DNA of 61,484 bases from contig NZ_CABDWS010000008.1 of assembly GCF_901447495.1 (NCBI RefSeq), positions 1-61,484 of the forward strand, written 5' to 3'. Made by a program: the position numbers and the translations under genes. The notes beneath the pieces are model-generated. The model saw only the letters and a program-made list of their open reading frames with translations. It made no database searches and had not been told where the DNA came from. The DNA comes from Haloimpatiens lingqiaonensis (GTDB taxonomy: Bacteria; Bacillota; Clostridia; Clostridiales; Clostridiaceae). Of this stretch, positions 8,635 to 15,889 are shown one piece after another; positions within the stretch are counted from its first letter, which is position 1, and each line of letters begins with the position of its first letter.

Positions 8635-9468
8635 ATGAGTACTTTAATAAAAAATGGCACTATAATATCAGCAGTAAATGAATATAAAGCTGATATTTTG
8701 ATAGAAGGTGAAAAGATCGTTGCTATTGGCACAGGACTTGATGAACGTGCTGATGAAATAATAGATGCAGCTGGTAAATATGTTTTTCCAGGTGGAGTAG
8801 ATGAGCATGTACACTATGGTTCCTTTGGATCCTTAACTTTTGAAACTTCCAATGCAGCTGTAGTTGGTGGAACTACTACTATTGTTGACTTTGCGCCACA
8901 GCCAAAGGGATTAAGTATTAAGGAAGCTGTAAAAGTTCACAATGAAGAATTAGCTGAAGGTGTATCTGCGGCAGATTATTCATTCCACTGTGTGGTAATG
9001 GATCCTACAGAGAAGATTTTCGAGGAAATACCTACATTACCAGAAGCGGGCATTTCTACATTGAAATTCTTCATGGCATATAAAGGCACTCCTTTTATGG
9101 TTGATGACTCTACTATTTTCAAAGCCCTTGAAGTGGCAAAGAAATATGGCGTTACTATTATGGTTCATGCTGAGAATGGTGAAATAGTAGATGCTCTTCA
9201 AAGGAAACTTGTAGCTGAAGGAAAAACTGATCCTAAATATCATGCAGACTCAAGACCTCCTCTAGTTGAAGCAGAGGCTACTAATAGGGCCATCTATCTT
9301 GCAAAAATGGCTAATTCACCTATATTTATCGTACATGTATCTTGCAAAGAGGCTATGGAAGCAGTTAGAGATGCTAATATGTCAGGAGTACCTGTATACG
9401 GGGAAACTTGTACACATTATCTTACTTTAACAGAAGAATGTTTAGCTAAACCTGATTTTGAAGGAGCA
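8635..9468 (+). CDS. hydA: D-hydantoinase/dihydropyrimidinase, 5' exon (interrupted by IStron)
   Basis: These 278 codons are the N-terminal part of a cyclic-amide hydrolase of the dihydropyrimidinase family. Binuclear zinc ligands are visible: His58 and His60 (DEHVHYG), the carboxylated Lys150 (FMAYK), His178 (MVHAENGE) and His234 (IVHVSCKEA). Coding similarity stops after KPDFEGA, where related enzymes continue KYVCSPPLRKQ. That continuation is found 2.47 kb downstream at 11935. Unspliced, translation runs on for ten residues into the inserted element and stops at 9501. Joined to the second exon, the protein has 464 residues, normal for the family. A GGAGG site lies 8-9 bases before the ATG. 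Confidence 0.88.
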
Positions 9469-9539
9469 ACTAATAGTTGTATAAAATATAAACATATATA
9501 GACAATTATAGTTAAATGTATATATTTTATTAAAAAGCT

Positions 9540-10050
9540 CCCTACATTCGTAAAGAGTGTAGAGTGATGTTTAAAAAAGCATCCAAAACTCCTTTAATTG
9601 CTGGAAGTCCCTAAAGCTACATTAACCACAACGTAAGAATGAAACAAGTCTAAGCGTGAAGGTGACGAAAGTAGAAAAAATAATGTAGATAGTGCAAGGT
9701 TAAATCCTAAACACAGTGACAATGGGTAATCAGCAACCAAGTTCCGAAAAGGAAAAGGCTCAACGACTAGAGAGTAATCTCGTACCTTCAAGTGAGGGGA
9801 AATGGGGAGGGTCCTAAATAATTAGGATTGTGATATAGTCTGTGCTTATATGAAAGTATAAGAAGTTCATAAACAGAGCTCTTAGCTTCAGATGGAGTTT
9901 TAACTCCAACTGAAGGTTAGAGATCGTTATCCAGGGACGTAGCTGCCGTTAACTGCCACTTTGTTAGAAGTGGGAGTGTTACGGCAGATAAGTCTCTGGA
10001 TAAAAGAACTGCATAGGAGTAACGACCTTATGTGAACACTCTAAAAATAA
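9540..10050 (+). ncRNA. Group I self-splicing intron core of the IStron
   Basis: Conserved core elements appear in order: a Q-like segment GGTAATCAGCAACCAAG (9725-9741), an R-like segment GCTCAACGACTAGAG (about 9759-9773), and an S-like GATATAGTC (9832-9840). P7 is formed by GACTA (9765-9769) pairing with TAGTC (9836-9840). Peripheral hairpins follow, including TGGAGTT/AACTCCA near 9890 and TTATCCAG/CTGGATAA around 9930-10005. These match the known layout of group I ribozymes. Boundaries are approximate and splicing is inferred from structure and exon continuity. Confidence 0.8.
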
Positions 10051-10101
10051 TACAAATGTGCATTAGATAATTTATTAAAACAACCGTATTTTAAAATTTT
10101 A
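10051..10101 (+). repeat. Left arm of the long-range inverted repeat enclosing tnpB
   Basis: Three blocks are complementary to sequence just before the 3' splice site. Block 10051-10059 pairs with 11907-11915 (9 bp), 10062-10072 with 11890-11900 (11 bp), and 10080-10101 with 11778-11799 (22 bp, perfect). Pairing would loop out the tnpB gene and bring the 3' exon junction next to the ribozyme core. Confidence 0.8.
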
Positions 10102-10281
10102 TAATCTATTTATTTTCTAAATCTTTAACAATTAAAGTATAAACGTAATTATTTACAAAATGTTGTTCTTTAAATCCATTTTTGAATATCACCTCATAAA
10201 ATTTTACAATATCGAAAATAAAAGAGTTCAAATGGGTATACTATAATGTAACAGTGCAGTATACAAGTGAGGTGAACAATA

Positions 10282-11670
10282 ATGGGTACTATGATTAAAA
10301 CAGTAAAACAATATTCCTATGAATTAGATAATAAAACAATAAAAGAATTATCATTTATAGGAAACAAATATAGAAATGTAAAAAACTATGTATATTCAAG
10401 GTATAGCGGAATTAATAGTATCCCATTATTAAAAAAAGATAGGCAAATAAGAGATGAGTGGGTAAAAACAGAATTTGCAGAACAATGGAATTTACCTGCG
10501 AGATATTGGAAATTAGCTTTAAGTGAAGCCTTTGGAAATATTAAAGCTCAGTGGACTAATATTAAGAATAGAGTTAAAGAGCAATGTAAAACAAATAATA
10601 ATTTATCAAATGAAGATAGGCATTATATAAATTATATTCTTAAATTCAATGATTATTATTATAAAGTATTAACTAATAAATCTTTTGAAATTCCTAAAGT
10701 ATTTCAAGATAAGAATTTAAATTATAGATATTTAAATAATCTTATTAAAAGATATTCAAGAAGATATAAAGGACAGGTACCATATTCTAAAAGCGGAAGA
10801 TCATTTTCTATTGATACAGGTTTATATAGGTATAAAGATGGATGTATAAATATTACATCTACTAAGAAAGGCAAAAGATTATCTATTAAATTAACTGATA
10901 ACAATCAATATGATAGAACTATGACAGTTAAAAGAATAGATAATAAAATAGAAATTCATTGTCCTTTAAAAATTAAAACAAAGGTAAATCATAATAAAGA
11001 AAATATTATAGGAATAGATAAAGGTTATAGATATTTATTTGCAGTATCAAGCGATGAATTTTATGGTGAAGGTTTAAATGAAATGTTATCTAAAGAAACT
11101 GAGAGATTAAATAAAGCTAATGAAAATAGAAATAGATTTTGGGCTTTATATAATCAATATTTAGAACAAGGTAGTATAAAAAAAGCCAATACCATAAAAG
11201 AAAACAATTTAGGTAAAGTAAAATATAATCACAATAAAAAGAAGCATGACCAAACTGTTAAATCCTATATAAATTATTCACTAAATCAATTAATAAATAT
11301 AGAAAAGCCTACTGAAATAGTTATGGAAAATCTAGATTTTGTTAATTGGAATGATAGATATCCTAAATCAGTAAAACGTAAATTATCAAGGTGGATAAAG
11401 GGGTATATAAGATACAGAATAGAGTATAAGTGTGATTACAATAGTATTAAATATACTTATATTAATCCAGCTTATACAAGTAAAGTTTGTAATGTATGTG
11501 GAAGTTTTGGTAAAAGAGATGGTGATGTGTTTACTTGCCCTAAATGTGGTGAAATTCATGCTGATACTAATGCAAGTAAAAATATATTAAAAAGAAAATA
11601 TGATAAAGAAATTACGTTATATACAAATTATAAAAAAGTTAAAGAGATTTTAGAAAATAGAGTTAGTTAA
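10282..11670 (+). CDS. tnpB: TnpB, RNA-guided transposon-associated nuclease
   Basis: The 462-residue TnpB/OrfB protein has a complete RuvC-type active site: Asp246 (IIGIDKG), Glu349 (IVMENLDF) and Asp428 (HADTNASKN). A four-cysteine zinc ribbon (C403, C406, C419, C422) lies in front of the last aspartate. The N-terminal half is the variable RNA-recognition region. The start has a GAGGTGA site with 6-base spacing. TnpB proteins of this family cut DNA guided by an RNA made from the element's right end and help retain the element after excision. It sits wholly inside the intron. The frame is undamaged, suggesting selection or recent arrival. Confidence 0.9.
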   Translation: MGTMIKTVKQYSYELDNKTIKELSFIGNKYRNVKNYVYSRYSGINSIPLLKKDRQIRDEWVKTEFAEQWNLPARYWKLALSEAFGNIKAQWTNIKNRVKEQCKTNNNLSNEDRHYINYILKFNDYYYKVLTNKSFEIPKVFQDKNLNYRYLNNLIKRYSRRYKGQVPYSKSGRSFSIDTGLYRYKDGCINITSTKKGKRLSIKLTDNNQYDRTMTVKRIDNKIEIHCPLKIKTKVNHNKENIIGIDKGYRYLFAVSSDEFYGEGLNEMLSKETERLNKANENRNRFWALYNQYLEQGSIKKANTIKENNLGKVKYNHNKKKHDQTVKSYINYSLNQLINIEKPTEIVMENLDFVNWNDRYPKSVKRKLSRWIKGYIRYRIEYKCDYNSIKYTYINPAYTSKVCNVCGSFGKRDGDVFTCPKCGEIHADTNASKNILKRKYDKEITLYTNYKKVKEILENRVS

Positions 11671-11689
11671 TTTAAATTAATATAAATAT

Positions 11690-11934
11690 AAAAGAATATT
11701 TAATCACAAATGTATGTACCCTATGAAAATAGAGCATGCATTTTATCAGAAATGAGGGTTAAATAATTCTTTCATTGTAAAATTTTAAAATACGGTTGTA
11801 GGAGATTTATTTAATGCAAATTACTTTGTATTAAATAAATGTACTGGTACATCCAAGACTTTAAGCCACCATAAGGTGTGATAAGTGCGAATTATCTAAT
11901 ATGAGTACATTTGTACATGTTTTTAGAACCAGCA
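11690..11934 (+). ncRNA. Candidate omega (guide) RNA scaffold at the IStron right end
   Basis: By analogy with TnpB systems, the region between tnpB and the element's right boundary should encode the guide-RNA scaffold, with the guide read from the flanking exon. It contains a strong hairpin (ATTTATTTAAT/ATTAAATAAAT near 11806-11838) and a smaller CACC/GGTG hairpin near 11866, plus the right arms of the tnpB-enclosing repeat. The same bases also serve the 3' splice site, so RNA folding for splicing and for guide formation should compete. Exact ends cannot be set from sequence alone. Confidence 0.5.
11778..11915 (+). repeat. Right arms of the long-range inverted repeat enclosing tnpB
   Basis: These are the complements of 10051-10101: 11778-11799 (22 bp), 11890-11900 (11 bp) and 11907-11915 (9 bp). 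The last block ends about 19 bases before the inferred 3' exon. Confidence 0.8.
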
Positions 11935-12495
11935 AAATATGTATGCTCTCCTCCACTAAGAAAGCAAGAGAACTTAGATGCTTTGTGGCAAGCTGTAAAC
12001 AAAGGCTGGCTACTAGCTGTTGGTTCAGACCACTGTGCTGTTGAAGGTGGATTTGAAAAAGGAAAACGCAAAGGAATGGGCGATTTTAGTAAGATTCCAA
12101 ATGGTTGCCCAGGAGTACAGGACCGTCTGGGATTATTGTGGACATATGGAGTGGAAAAGGGAAGAATTAGTCGTGAAAAATTCGTAGATCTTTTTGCTAC
12201 AACTCCAGCAAAAATAGTTGGATTATACCCACAAAAGGGACAAATTGAAGTAGGTTCTGATGCAGATATAGTTATATTTGATCCTAATTGGAAGGGAACT
12301 ATCACTGTAGAGAACAGTTTAGAAGGTACAGATTATACTGCTTTTGGGGGCATGGAGCAAATAGGAAGAGCTGAAAAAGTATTCTTAAGAGGAAAACTTA
12401 CAGCTGAAAATGGCAAGTTTACTGGAGAGATGGGCCAAGGAAAATATATAAAAACTAAGCCATTTGGACTATGCTACCAAAACTTTAAAGAGTAG
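11935..12495 (+). CDS. hydA: D-hydantoinase/dihydropyrimidinase, 3' exon
   Basis: These 186 codons begin KYVCSPPLRKQENLDALW and continue exactly where the first exon breaks off. The remaining metal ligand, Asp310 of the joined protein (GSDHCAVEGGF), lies here, together with the family's C-terminal PAKIVGLYPQKGQIEVGSDADIVIFDP segment. Neither exon alone holds the full active site, so activity depends on removing the IStron from the RNA or on its excision from DNA. An ATG at 11911 within the element reads into this exon but has no convincing ribosome site. Confidence 0.88.
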   Translation, partial: KYVCSPPLRKQENLDALWQAVNKGWLLAVGSDHCAVEGGFEKGKRKGMGDFSKIPNGCPGVQDRLGLLWTYGVEKGRISREKFVDLFATTPAKIVGLYPQKGQIEVGSDADIVIFDPNWKGTITVENSLEGTDYTAFGGMEQIGRAEKVFLRGKLTAENGKFTGEMGQGKYIKTKPFGLCYQNFKE

Positions 12496-12578
12496 TTTAA
12501 TAGAATATAGATAAAGTAAAAACTAGTGCAATAAATTGCATAGTTATTAAAGTGATTAAAAAGTAGTTTATAGAGTAT

Positions 12579-12631
12579 AAAGCCCTAGAATTAGCAGTTA
12601 CTATATTATTATTCTAATTCTAAGGCTTTTA
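12579..12631 (+). terminator. Terminator after the hydantoinase gene
   Basis: Arms AGCCCTAGAATTAG and CTAATTCTAAGGCT form a 13-14 bp stem with one mismatch, followed by TTTT. It ends the amidase/hydantoinase operon. Confidence 0.65.
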
Positions 12632-12636
12632 TACCA

Positions 12637-12720
12637 CTACAGGCACAGGTACATCAGTTGTAAATGCTATTAAATGTAGAGGTTACCCAGCCAACTGAAT
12701 TTGAATATTTTTAGTTTAGG
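12637..12720 (+). pseudogene. Decayed fragment of a MinD-type ATPase gene
   Basis: Two short blocks in different frames resemble the MinD-ferredoxin ATPases encoded just downstream: TGTGTSVVNAIK, compare PPGTSCNVVNSLK, and VTQPTEFEYF, compare VTEPTEFGLND. The frame shifts and part of the gene is missing between the blocks. The similarity is short, so this is tentative. Confidence 0.4.
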
Positions 12721-12751
12721 CAAATAGCATTATTAAAATAAAGTAAATATG

Positions 12752-12800
12752 GGACTGTTGCACTAAGAATAAATTCTTTAATGCAACAGTCCTATTTTTT
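12752..12800 (+). terminator. Strong Rho-independent terminator upstream of the NifX/MinD operon
   Basis: GGACTGTTGCA and TGCAACAGTCC form an 11-bp perfect stem with an inner AAGAA/TTCTT pairing, followed by a run of six to seven T. It insulates the following operon from the hydantoinase side. Confidence 0.8.
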
Positions 12801-12808
12801 AAAAAAAA

Positions 12809-12870
12809 GTTATTGGCATTTGACAATAATAAAAAGTAGATGTAATATATAATTAGCAAATGCCAATAAC
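12809..12870 (+). promoter_or_regulatory. Promoter enclosed by 14-bp inverted operator-like arms
   Basis: A near-consensus promoter (TTGACA at 12820-12825, 17-base spacer, TAATAT at 12843-12848) is flanked by perfect inverted arms GTTATTGGCATTTG (12809-12822) and CAAATGCCAATAAC (12857-12870). The left arm overlaps the -35 box and the right arm covers the probable start of transcription. This fits repression by a dimeric DNA-binding protein contacting both sites. The DUF134 helix-turn-helix protein encoded at the end of this operon is a candidate. Confidence 0.7.
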
Positions 12871-12895
12871 TTTAAAATTAAGGAGGTAAGGAATT

Positions 12896-13279
12896 ATGAA
12901 AATAGCAGTTTCTGCATCAGGAAAGGCAGTATATGACTTGCTAGATGTAAGATTTGGAAGATGTGAATACTTTCAAATACATGATACTGAAAATGGAGAA
13001 GTAAAGGTTGTAGAAAACAGTGGTAAAATCTCTGGTGGTGGGGCAGGTATAGCAGCAGCACAGCAATTAATTGATGAGGGAATAGATACTATAATTACAG
13101 GAAATCTTGGACCTAATGCATTTGAAATTATAGAAAAAGCTGACGTCAAGGTATATAAAAGTGAAGGTATTTCTATAAGTGAAGTTTTAAAAAAACACAA
13201 AAATGGTGAGCTTTCAGAGTTAAAAACAGCCGCACCAGCACATAATGGTATGGGAAATGGTTTTAGAGGAGGAAAATAA
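12896..13279 (+). CDS. NifX/NifB-domain (dinitrogenase iron-molybdenum cofactor family) protein
   Basis: The 127-residue protein opens MKIAVSASG and carries the fold typical of NifX/NifY/NifB-C-terminal metal-cluster carriers: RFGRCEYFQIHD, AAAQQLIDEGIDTIITGNLGPNAFEIIEKADVKVY. A short Gly/Asn-rich tail follows residue 115. It is the first gene of a five-gene operon and has a perfect AGGAGG site. By analogy with the orange-protein (ORP) gene clusters of anaerobes it may bind a metal-sulfur cluster handled by the ATPases next to it. No nitrogenase genes are nearby. Confidence 0.8.
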   Translation: MKIAVSASGKAVYDLLDVRFGRCEYFQIHDTENGEVKVVENSGKISGGGAGIAAAQQLIDEGIDTIITGNLGPNAFEIIEKADVKVYKSEGISISEVLKKHKNGELSELKTAAPAHNGMGNGFRGGK

Positions 13280-13280
13280 A

Positions 13281-14111
13281 TTGAATATAGCAGTATTAAG
13301 TGGGAAGGGTGGTACGGGAAAAACAACAGTTTCCACTAATCTGGCCTTGGCTCTAAAGGCGAACTATGTTGATTGTGATGTGGAGGAGCCAAATGGATTC
13401 TTGTTTTTAAAGCCTAAAATAGATAAAACTTATGAAGTTATGGTGGAATACCCCTTTATAGATGATGACAAGTGCATATCCTGTGGAGCATGCGTGTATG
13501 CTTGTAAATTTAATGCTTTAGCAAAGGTTAAAGATGATATAATGCTTTTTCAAAAACTATGTCATGGCTGTGGGGCTTGTGAAATTGTGTGTAAAGCTGG
13601 AGCATTAAGTTATAAAAAGAGACAAATAGGAAGTATTCAAGAGGGAACCGTAGATGGTATAAAATGTAGTAGGGGAATTCTAAATATAAGTGAACCCATG
13701 GCAGTACCAATTATAAAGCAACTACTTGAAGAACTTGATGAGGGTGTTAATTTAATGGATTGCCCTCCAGGAACATCTTGCAATGTGGTTAATTCCTTAA
13801 AATATGCAGATAGAGCTATACTTGTAACAGAGCCAACAGAATTTGGACTTAATGATTTAAAAAGGGCTGTGGAATTAGTAAGAAGGTTTAATATACCTTT
13901 TGGGATAATCATAAATAGAGATGATGGAAAAGAAAATATAATAAAAAAATATTGTAGCGAAGATGAAATTCATATAATAGGCTGCATTCCTTACAGTAGG
14001 GAAATAGCTAAAATTTATTCAGAGGGAGAAGAACTTTATAAAAATCCAAAGTACAGGAAAGTTTTTACTGAATTATCCCAAAGGGCAAGGGAGGCATTAA
14101 AGTGGAATTAG
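13281..14111 (+). CDS. MinD-family ATPase with inserted 2[4Fe-4S] ferredoxin domain (first)
   Basis: The deviant Walker A GKGGTGKTT lies near the N-terminus, followed by DCDVEEPN and then a ferredoxin insert (about residues 55-100) with two CxxCxxCxxxC clusters (CISCGACVYAC, CHGCGACEIVC). The C-terminal ATPase part has DCPPGTSCNVV and VTEPTEFGLNDL. I chose the TTG at 13281, eight bases after GAGGAGG, over longer upstream frames that overlap the previous gene. Its last codons overlap the next, homologous gene. The two probably act as a pair in Fe-S or metal-cluster assembly. Confidence 0.85.
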   Translation: MNIAVLSGKGGTGKTTVSTNLALALKANYVDCDVEEPNGFLFLKPKIDKTYEVMVEYPFIDDDKCISCGACVYACKFNALAKVKDDIMLFQKLCHGCGACEIVCKAGALSYKKRQIGSIQEGTVDGIKCSRGILNISEPMAVPIIKQLLEELDEGVNLMDCPPGTSCNVVNSLKYADRAILVTEPTEFGLNDLKRAVELVRRFNIPFGIIINRDDGKENIIKKYCSEDEIHIIGCIPYSREIAKIYSEGEELYKNPKYRKVFTELSQRAREALKWN

Positions 14112-14950
14112 TGGTTTTGAGCGGAAAAGGTGGAACAGGTAAGACTACTATTGCTACAGCACTTTCAGAGCTTGCAAATGATGTGATAAGGGTTGATTGC
14201 GATGTGGATGCGGCTAATTTTCATCTTTTTTATAAAGGAAAAGATATAAGAAAAGAAGATTTTATAGGAGGACAAAAGGCATATATAGATTCTAAATTAT
14301 GCATTAAATGTGGACAGTGTGCAGAAGTATGTAGATTTGGAGCTATAGAAAATTTTCAAATTGATCCTTTTGCTTGTGAAGGTTGTGGAGCCTGCACTTT
14401 TATATGTCCTAAGAAGGCAATAAATTTAGAGGATGACAAGGCTGCGGAAGCTTATATAACAGATGTAAAAGGAGATATCATTTCTAGGGCAGATATGGAG
14501 ATAGGCAGCGATGGTTCTGGAAAACTAATAAGTCTTTTAAGAAAGAATGCTAAAGAGTTTTCAAATGAAAGTAAAATTACTATTGTAGATGGTTCTCCTG
14601 GAATAGGTTGTTCCGTTATATCTTCTATAACAGGCAGCAATGCGGTGCTAATAGTCACAGAGCCAACTAAGTCAGGGCTTGAAGATTTAAAAAGAGTGGT
14701 TTCACTTTGTGAGCATTTTGGCATATTAACTATGGTATGTATAAATAAATTTGATATAAATGAAAAAATAACTTATGAAATAGAAAATTTCATAAAAAAT
14801 AAGAGTTTGAGTATAGTAGGCAAAATACCTTATGATGACATTGTAATGAAATCCATAAATGAATTAAAACCGATAACTTATTATAAAGAAAGTAAAGCTA
14901 ATAAAGCTATTAATAAAATGTGGATTAATATAAAAAATATTATATTTTAG
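14102..14950 (+). CDS. MinD-family ATPase with inserted 2[4Fe-4S] ferredoxin domain (second)
   Basis: This 282-residue paralogue of its neighbour begins MELVVLSGKGGTGKTTIA. The ferredoxin insert (CIKCGQCAEVC and CEGCGACTFIC) spans about residues 60-105. DGSPGIGCSVI replaces the usual DCPPG, and VTEPTKSGLEDL follows. It starts at GTG within the end of the upstream gene, with a GGGAGG site, so translation is probably coupled. Paired ferredoxin-MinD ATPases next to NifX-domain proteins recur in strict anaerobes. The client protein is unknown. Confidence 0.85.
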   Translation: MELVVLSGKGGTGKTTIATALSELANDVIRVDCDVDAANFHLFYKGKDIRKEDFIGGQKAYIDSKLCIKCGQCAEVCRFGAIENFQIDPFACEGCGACTFICPKKAINLEDDKAAEAYITDVKGDIISRADMEIGSDGSGKLISLLRKNAKEFSNESKITIVDGSPGIGCSVISSITGSNAVLIVTEPTKSGLEDLKRVVSLCEHFGILTMVCINKFDINEKITYEIENFIKNKSLSIVGKIPYDDIVMKSINELKPITYYKESKANKAINKMWINIKNIIF

Positions 14951-14962
14951 GAGGAATAGATT

Positions 14963-15319
14963 ATGAAAATAGCAGTTTCTAGTGAAGAAAAATATGTAAG
15001 TGGACATTTTGGACATTGCGAAGGGTTTACTATATATGATGTGGAAGATGGTAAAATAACAAATAAGAATTTTGCACCAAATCCAGGACATAGACCAGGA
15101 TTTTTGCCAGTATTCTTGAGGGATTTAGGAGTAAATGTTATAATAGCAGGAGGCATGGGAGAAACAGCCCAAGAATTATTTAAAGAAAATAATATAGAGG
15201 TAGTTGTGGGAGCTCAGGGAATTTGTGATGAAGTTATAGAGAGTTATGTAAAAGGTGAACTAAAATCTACAGGAAGTGTTTGTAGAGAACATGATCATGA
15301 GGGACACTGTAACGAATAG
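14963..15319 (+). CDS. NifX/NifB-domain protein, second copy in the operon
   Basis: The 118 residues begin MKIAVSSEEKYVSGHFGHCEGFTIYDVEDG, the same fold as the protein at 12896 but clearly diverged. Conserved features are GHFGHC near residue 20, a GHRPGFLPVFL segment, and VIIAGGMGETAQELF. The tail CREHDHEGHCNE is rich in His and Cys and could bind metal. It lies 12 bases after the second ATPase gene with a GGAGG site, so it is co-transcribed. Confidence 0.8.
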   Translation: MKIAVSSEEKYVSGHFGHCEGFTIYDVEDGKITNKNFAPNPGHRPGFLPVFLRDLGVNVIIAGGMGETAQELFKENNIEVVVGAQGICDEVIESYVKGELKSTGSVCREHDHEGHCNE

Positions 15320-15340
15320 CTTCTACAGGAAGGAGTTAAA

Positions 15341-15790
15341 ATGCCAAGACCAACAAAATTCAGAAATGTAGAGTTTTTCCCCAAGGATACGTATTTTGTT
15401 CCACAGGGAAAACATAAATGTGAAATAGAAGAAGTAGTTTTAAAAGTGGAAGAGCTTGAAGCTATGCGACTGAAAGATATAGAGGGATTAAAGCAGGAAG
15501 ATTGTGCTGAAAAAATGCAGGTTTCACGCCAAACTTTTCAAAATATAATAGATAGTGCAAGAAAAAAGGTTGCTATAGCACTAACTGAAGGAAAGGCTAT
15601 AAGCATAAGTGGGGGAAACTACACTACAAGGCATTGTAAATTTAAATGTAAAAGCTGTGGCATTACTTATGAAGTAAATTATGAACAGGATAAACATAAA
15701 TGTCCTGAATGTGGTTCTGAAGAAGTAATGTGTAGTAAAAAAGCTGGATTTTGTAAGAGATGGTGTAATGGACAATATAAAGATAAATAA
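15341..15790 (+). CDS. DUF134 helix-turn-helix protein with zinc-ribbon tail
   Basis: The 149-residue protein has the DUF134 core: MPRPTKFRNVEFFP, then KVEELEAMRLKDIEGLKQEDCAEKMQVSRQTFQNIIDSARKKVA (about 33-80), a helix-turn-helix resembling sigma region 4. The C-terminal part has CxxC pairs (CKFKCKSC, CPEC) and a Cys-rich end (CSKKAGFCKRWC), suggesting a zinc ribbon. It closes the NifX/MinD operon and may be its own regulator, acting at the inverted arms at 12809-12870. That link is inferred. Confidence 0.75.
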   Translation: MPRPTKFRNVEFFPKDTYFVPQGKHKCEIEEVVLKVEELEAMRLKDIEGLKQEDCAEKMQVSRQTFQNIIDSARKKVAIALTEGKAISISGGNYTTRHCKFKCKSCGITYEVNYEQDKHKCPECGSEEVMCSKKAGFCKRWCNGQYKDK

Positions 15791-15816
15791 AAGTAAATGA
15801 TAGTGAATAATAGAAC

Positions 15817-15880
15817 CCCCAGTTACTAATAATTAATTTCAAAAGGATAAATCTAAGGAGATTAGAGATTAGTGACTGGG
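15817..15880. terminator. Bidirectional terminator between DUF134 gene and nadC
   Basis: CCCCAGTTACTAAT and ATTAGTGACTGGGG form a 14-bp stem with one G-T wobble between convergent genes. AT-rich tracts on both sides allow termination in either direction. Confidence 0.6.
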
Positions 15881-15889
15881 GATTAAATT

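Larger units (their letters stand above)
9469..11934 (+). mobile_element. IStron: group I intron carrying tnpB, inserted in the hydantoinase gene
   Basis: The 2466-bp insertion lies in the sense orientation within codon context GGA-GCA|AAA-TAT. The four bases AGCA occur at both junctions, so the exact ends are ambiguous by up to four bases; the boundary given restores the reading frame and the conserved EGAKYVCSPP sequence. The 5' part folds as a group I intron core and the rest encodes an intact TnpB. This combination defines an IStron. No tnpA-like transposase is present, so mobility would need a transposase supplied in trans. Splicing would leave the host enzyme intact. Confidence 0.88.

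Noticed and set aside
9594-9791. Antisense open frame of 65 codons in the intron core
   Set aside because: It lies opposite the structured ribozyme, has no ribosome site and resembles no protein.
9469-11934. Group II intron or simple pseudogene explanation for the split hydantoinase gene
   Set aside because: No reverse transcriptase or group II domain V is seen. The group I P7 pairing, TnpB frame and exact exon continuity fit an IStron better than random gene decay.
12809-12870. The 14-bp inverted arms as a transcription terminator
   Set aside because: They enclose a near-consensus promoter and are not followed by a T run. A separate clear terminator lies just upstream at 12752-12800.
12896-15790. 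Nitrogenase cofactor biosynthesis operon
   Set aside because: Only NifX/NifB-type small domains are present. No nifH, nifD, nifK, nifE, nifN or radical SAM NifB is seen.
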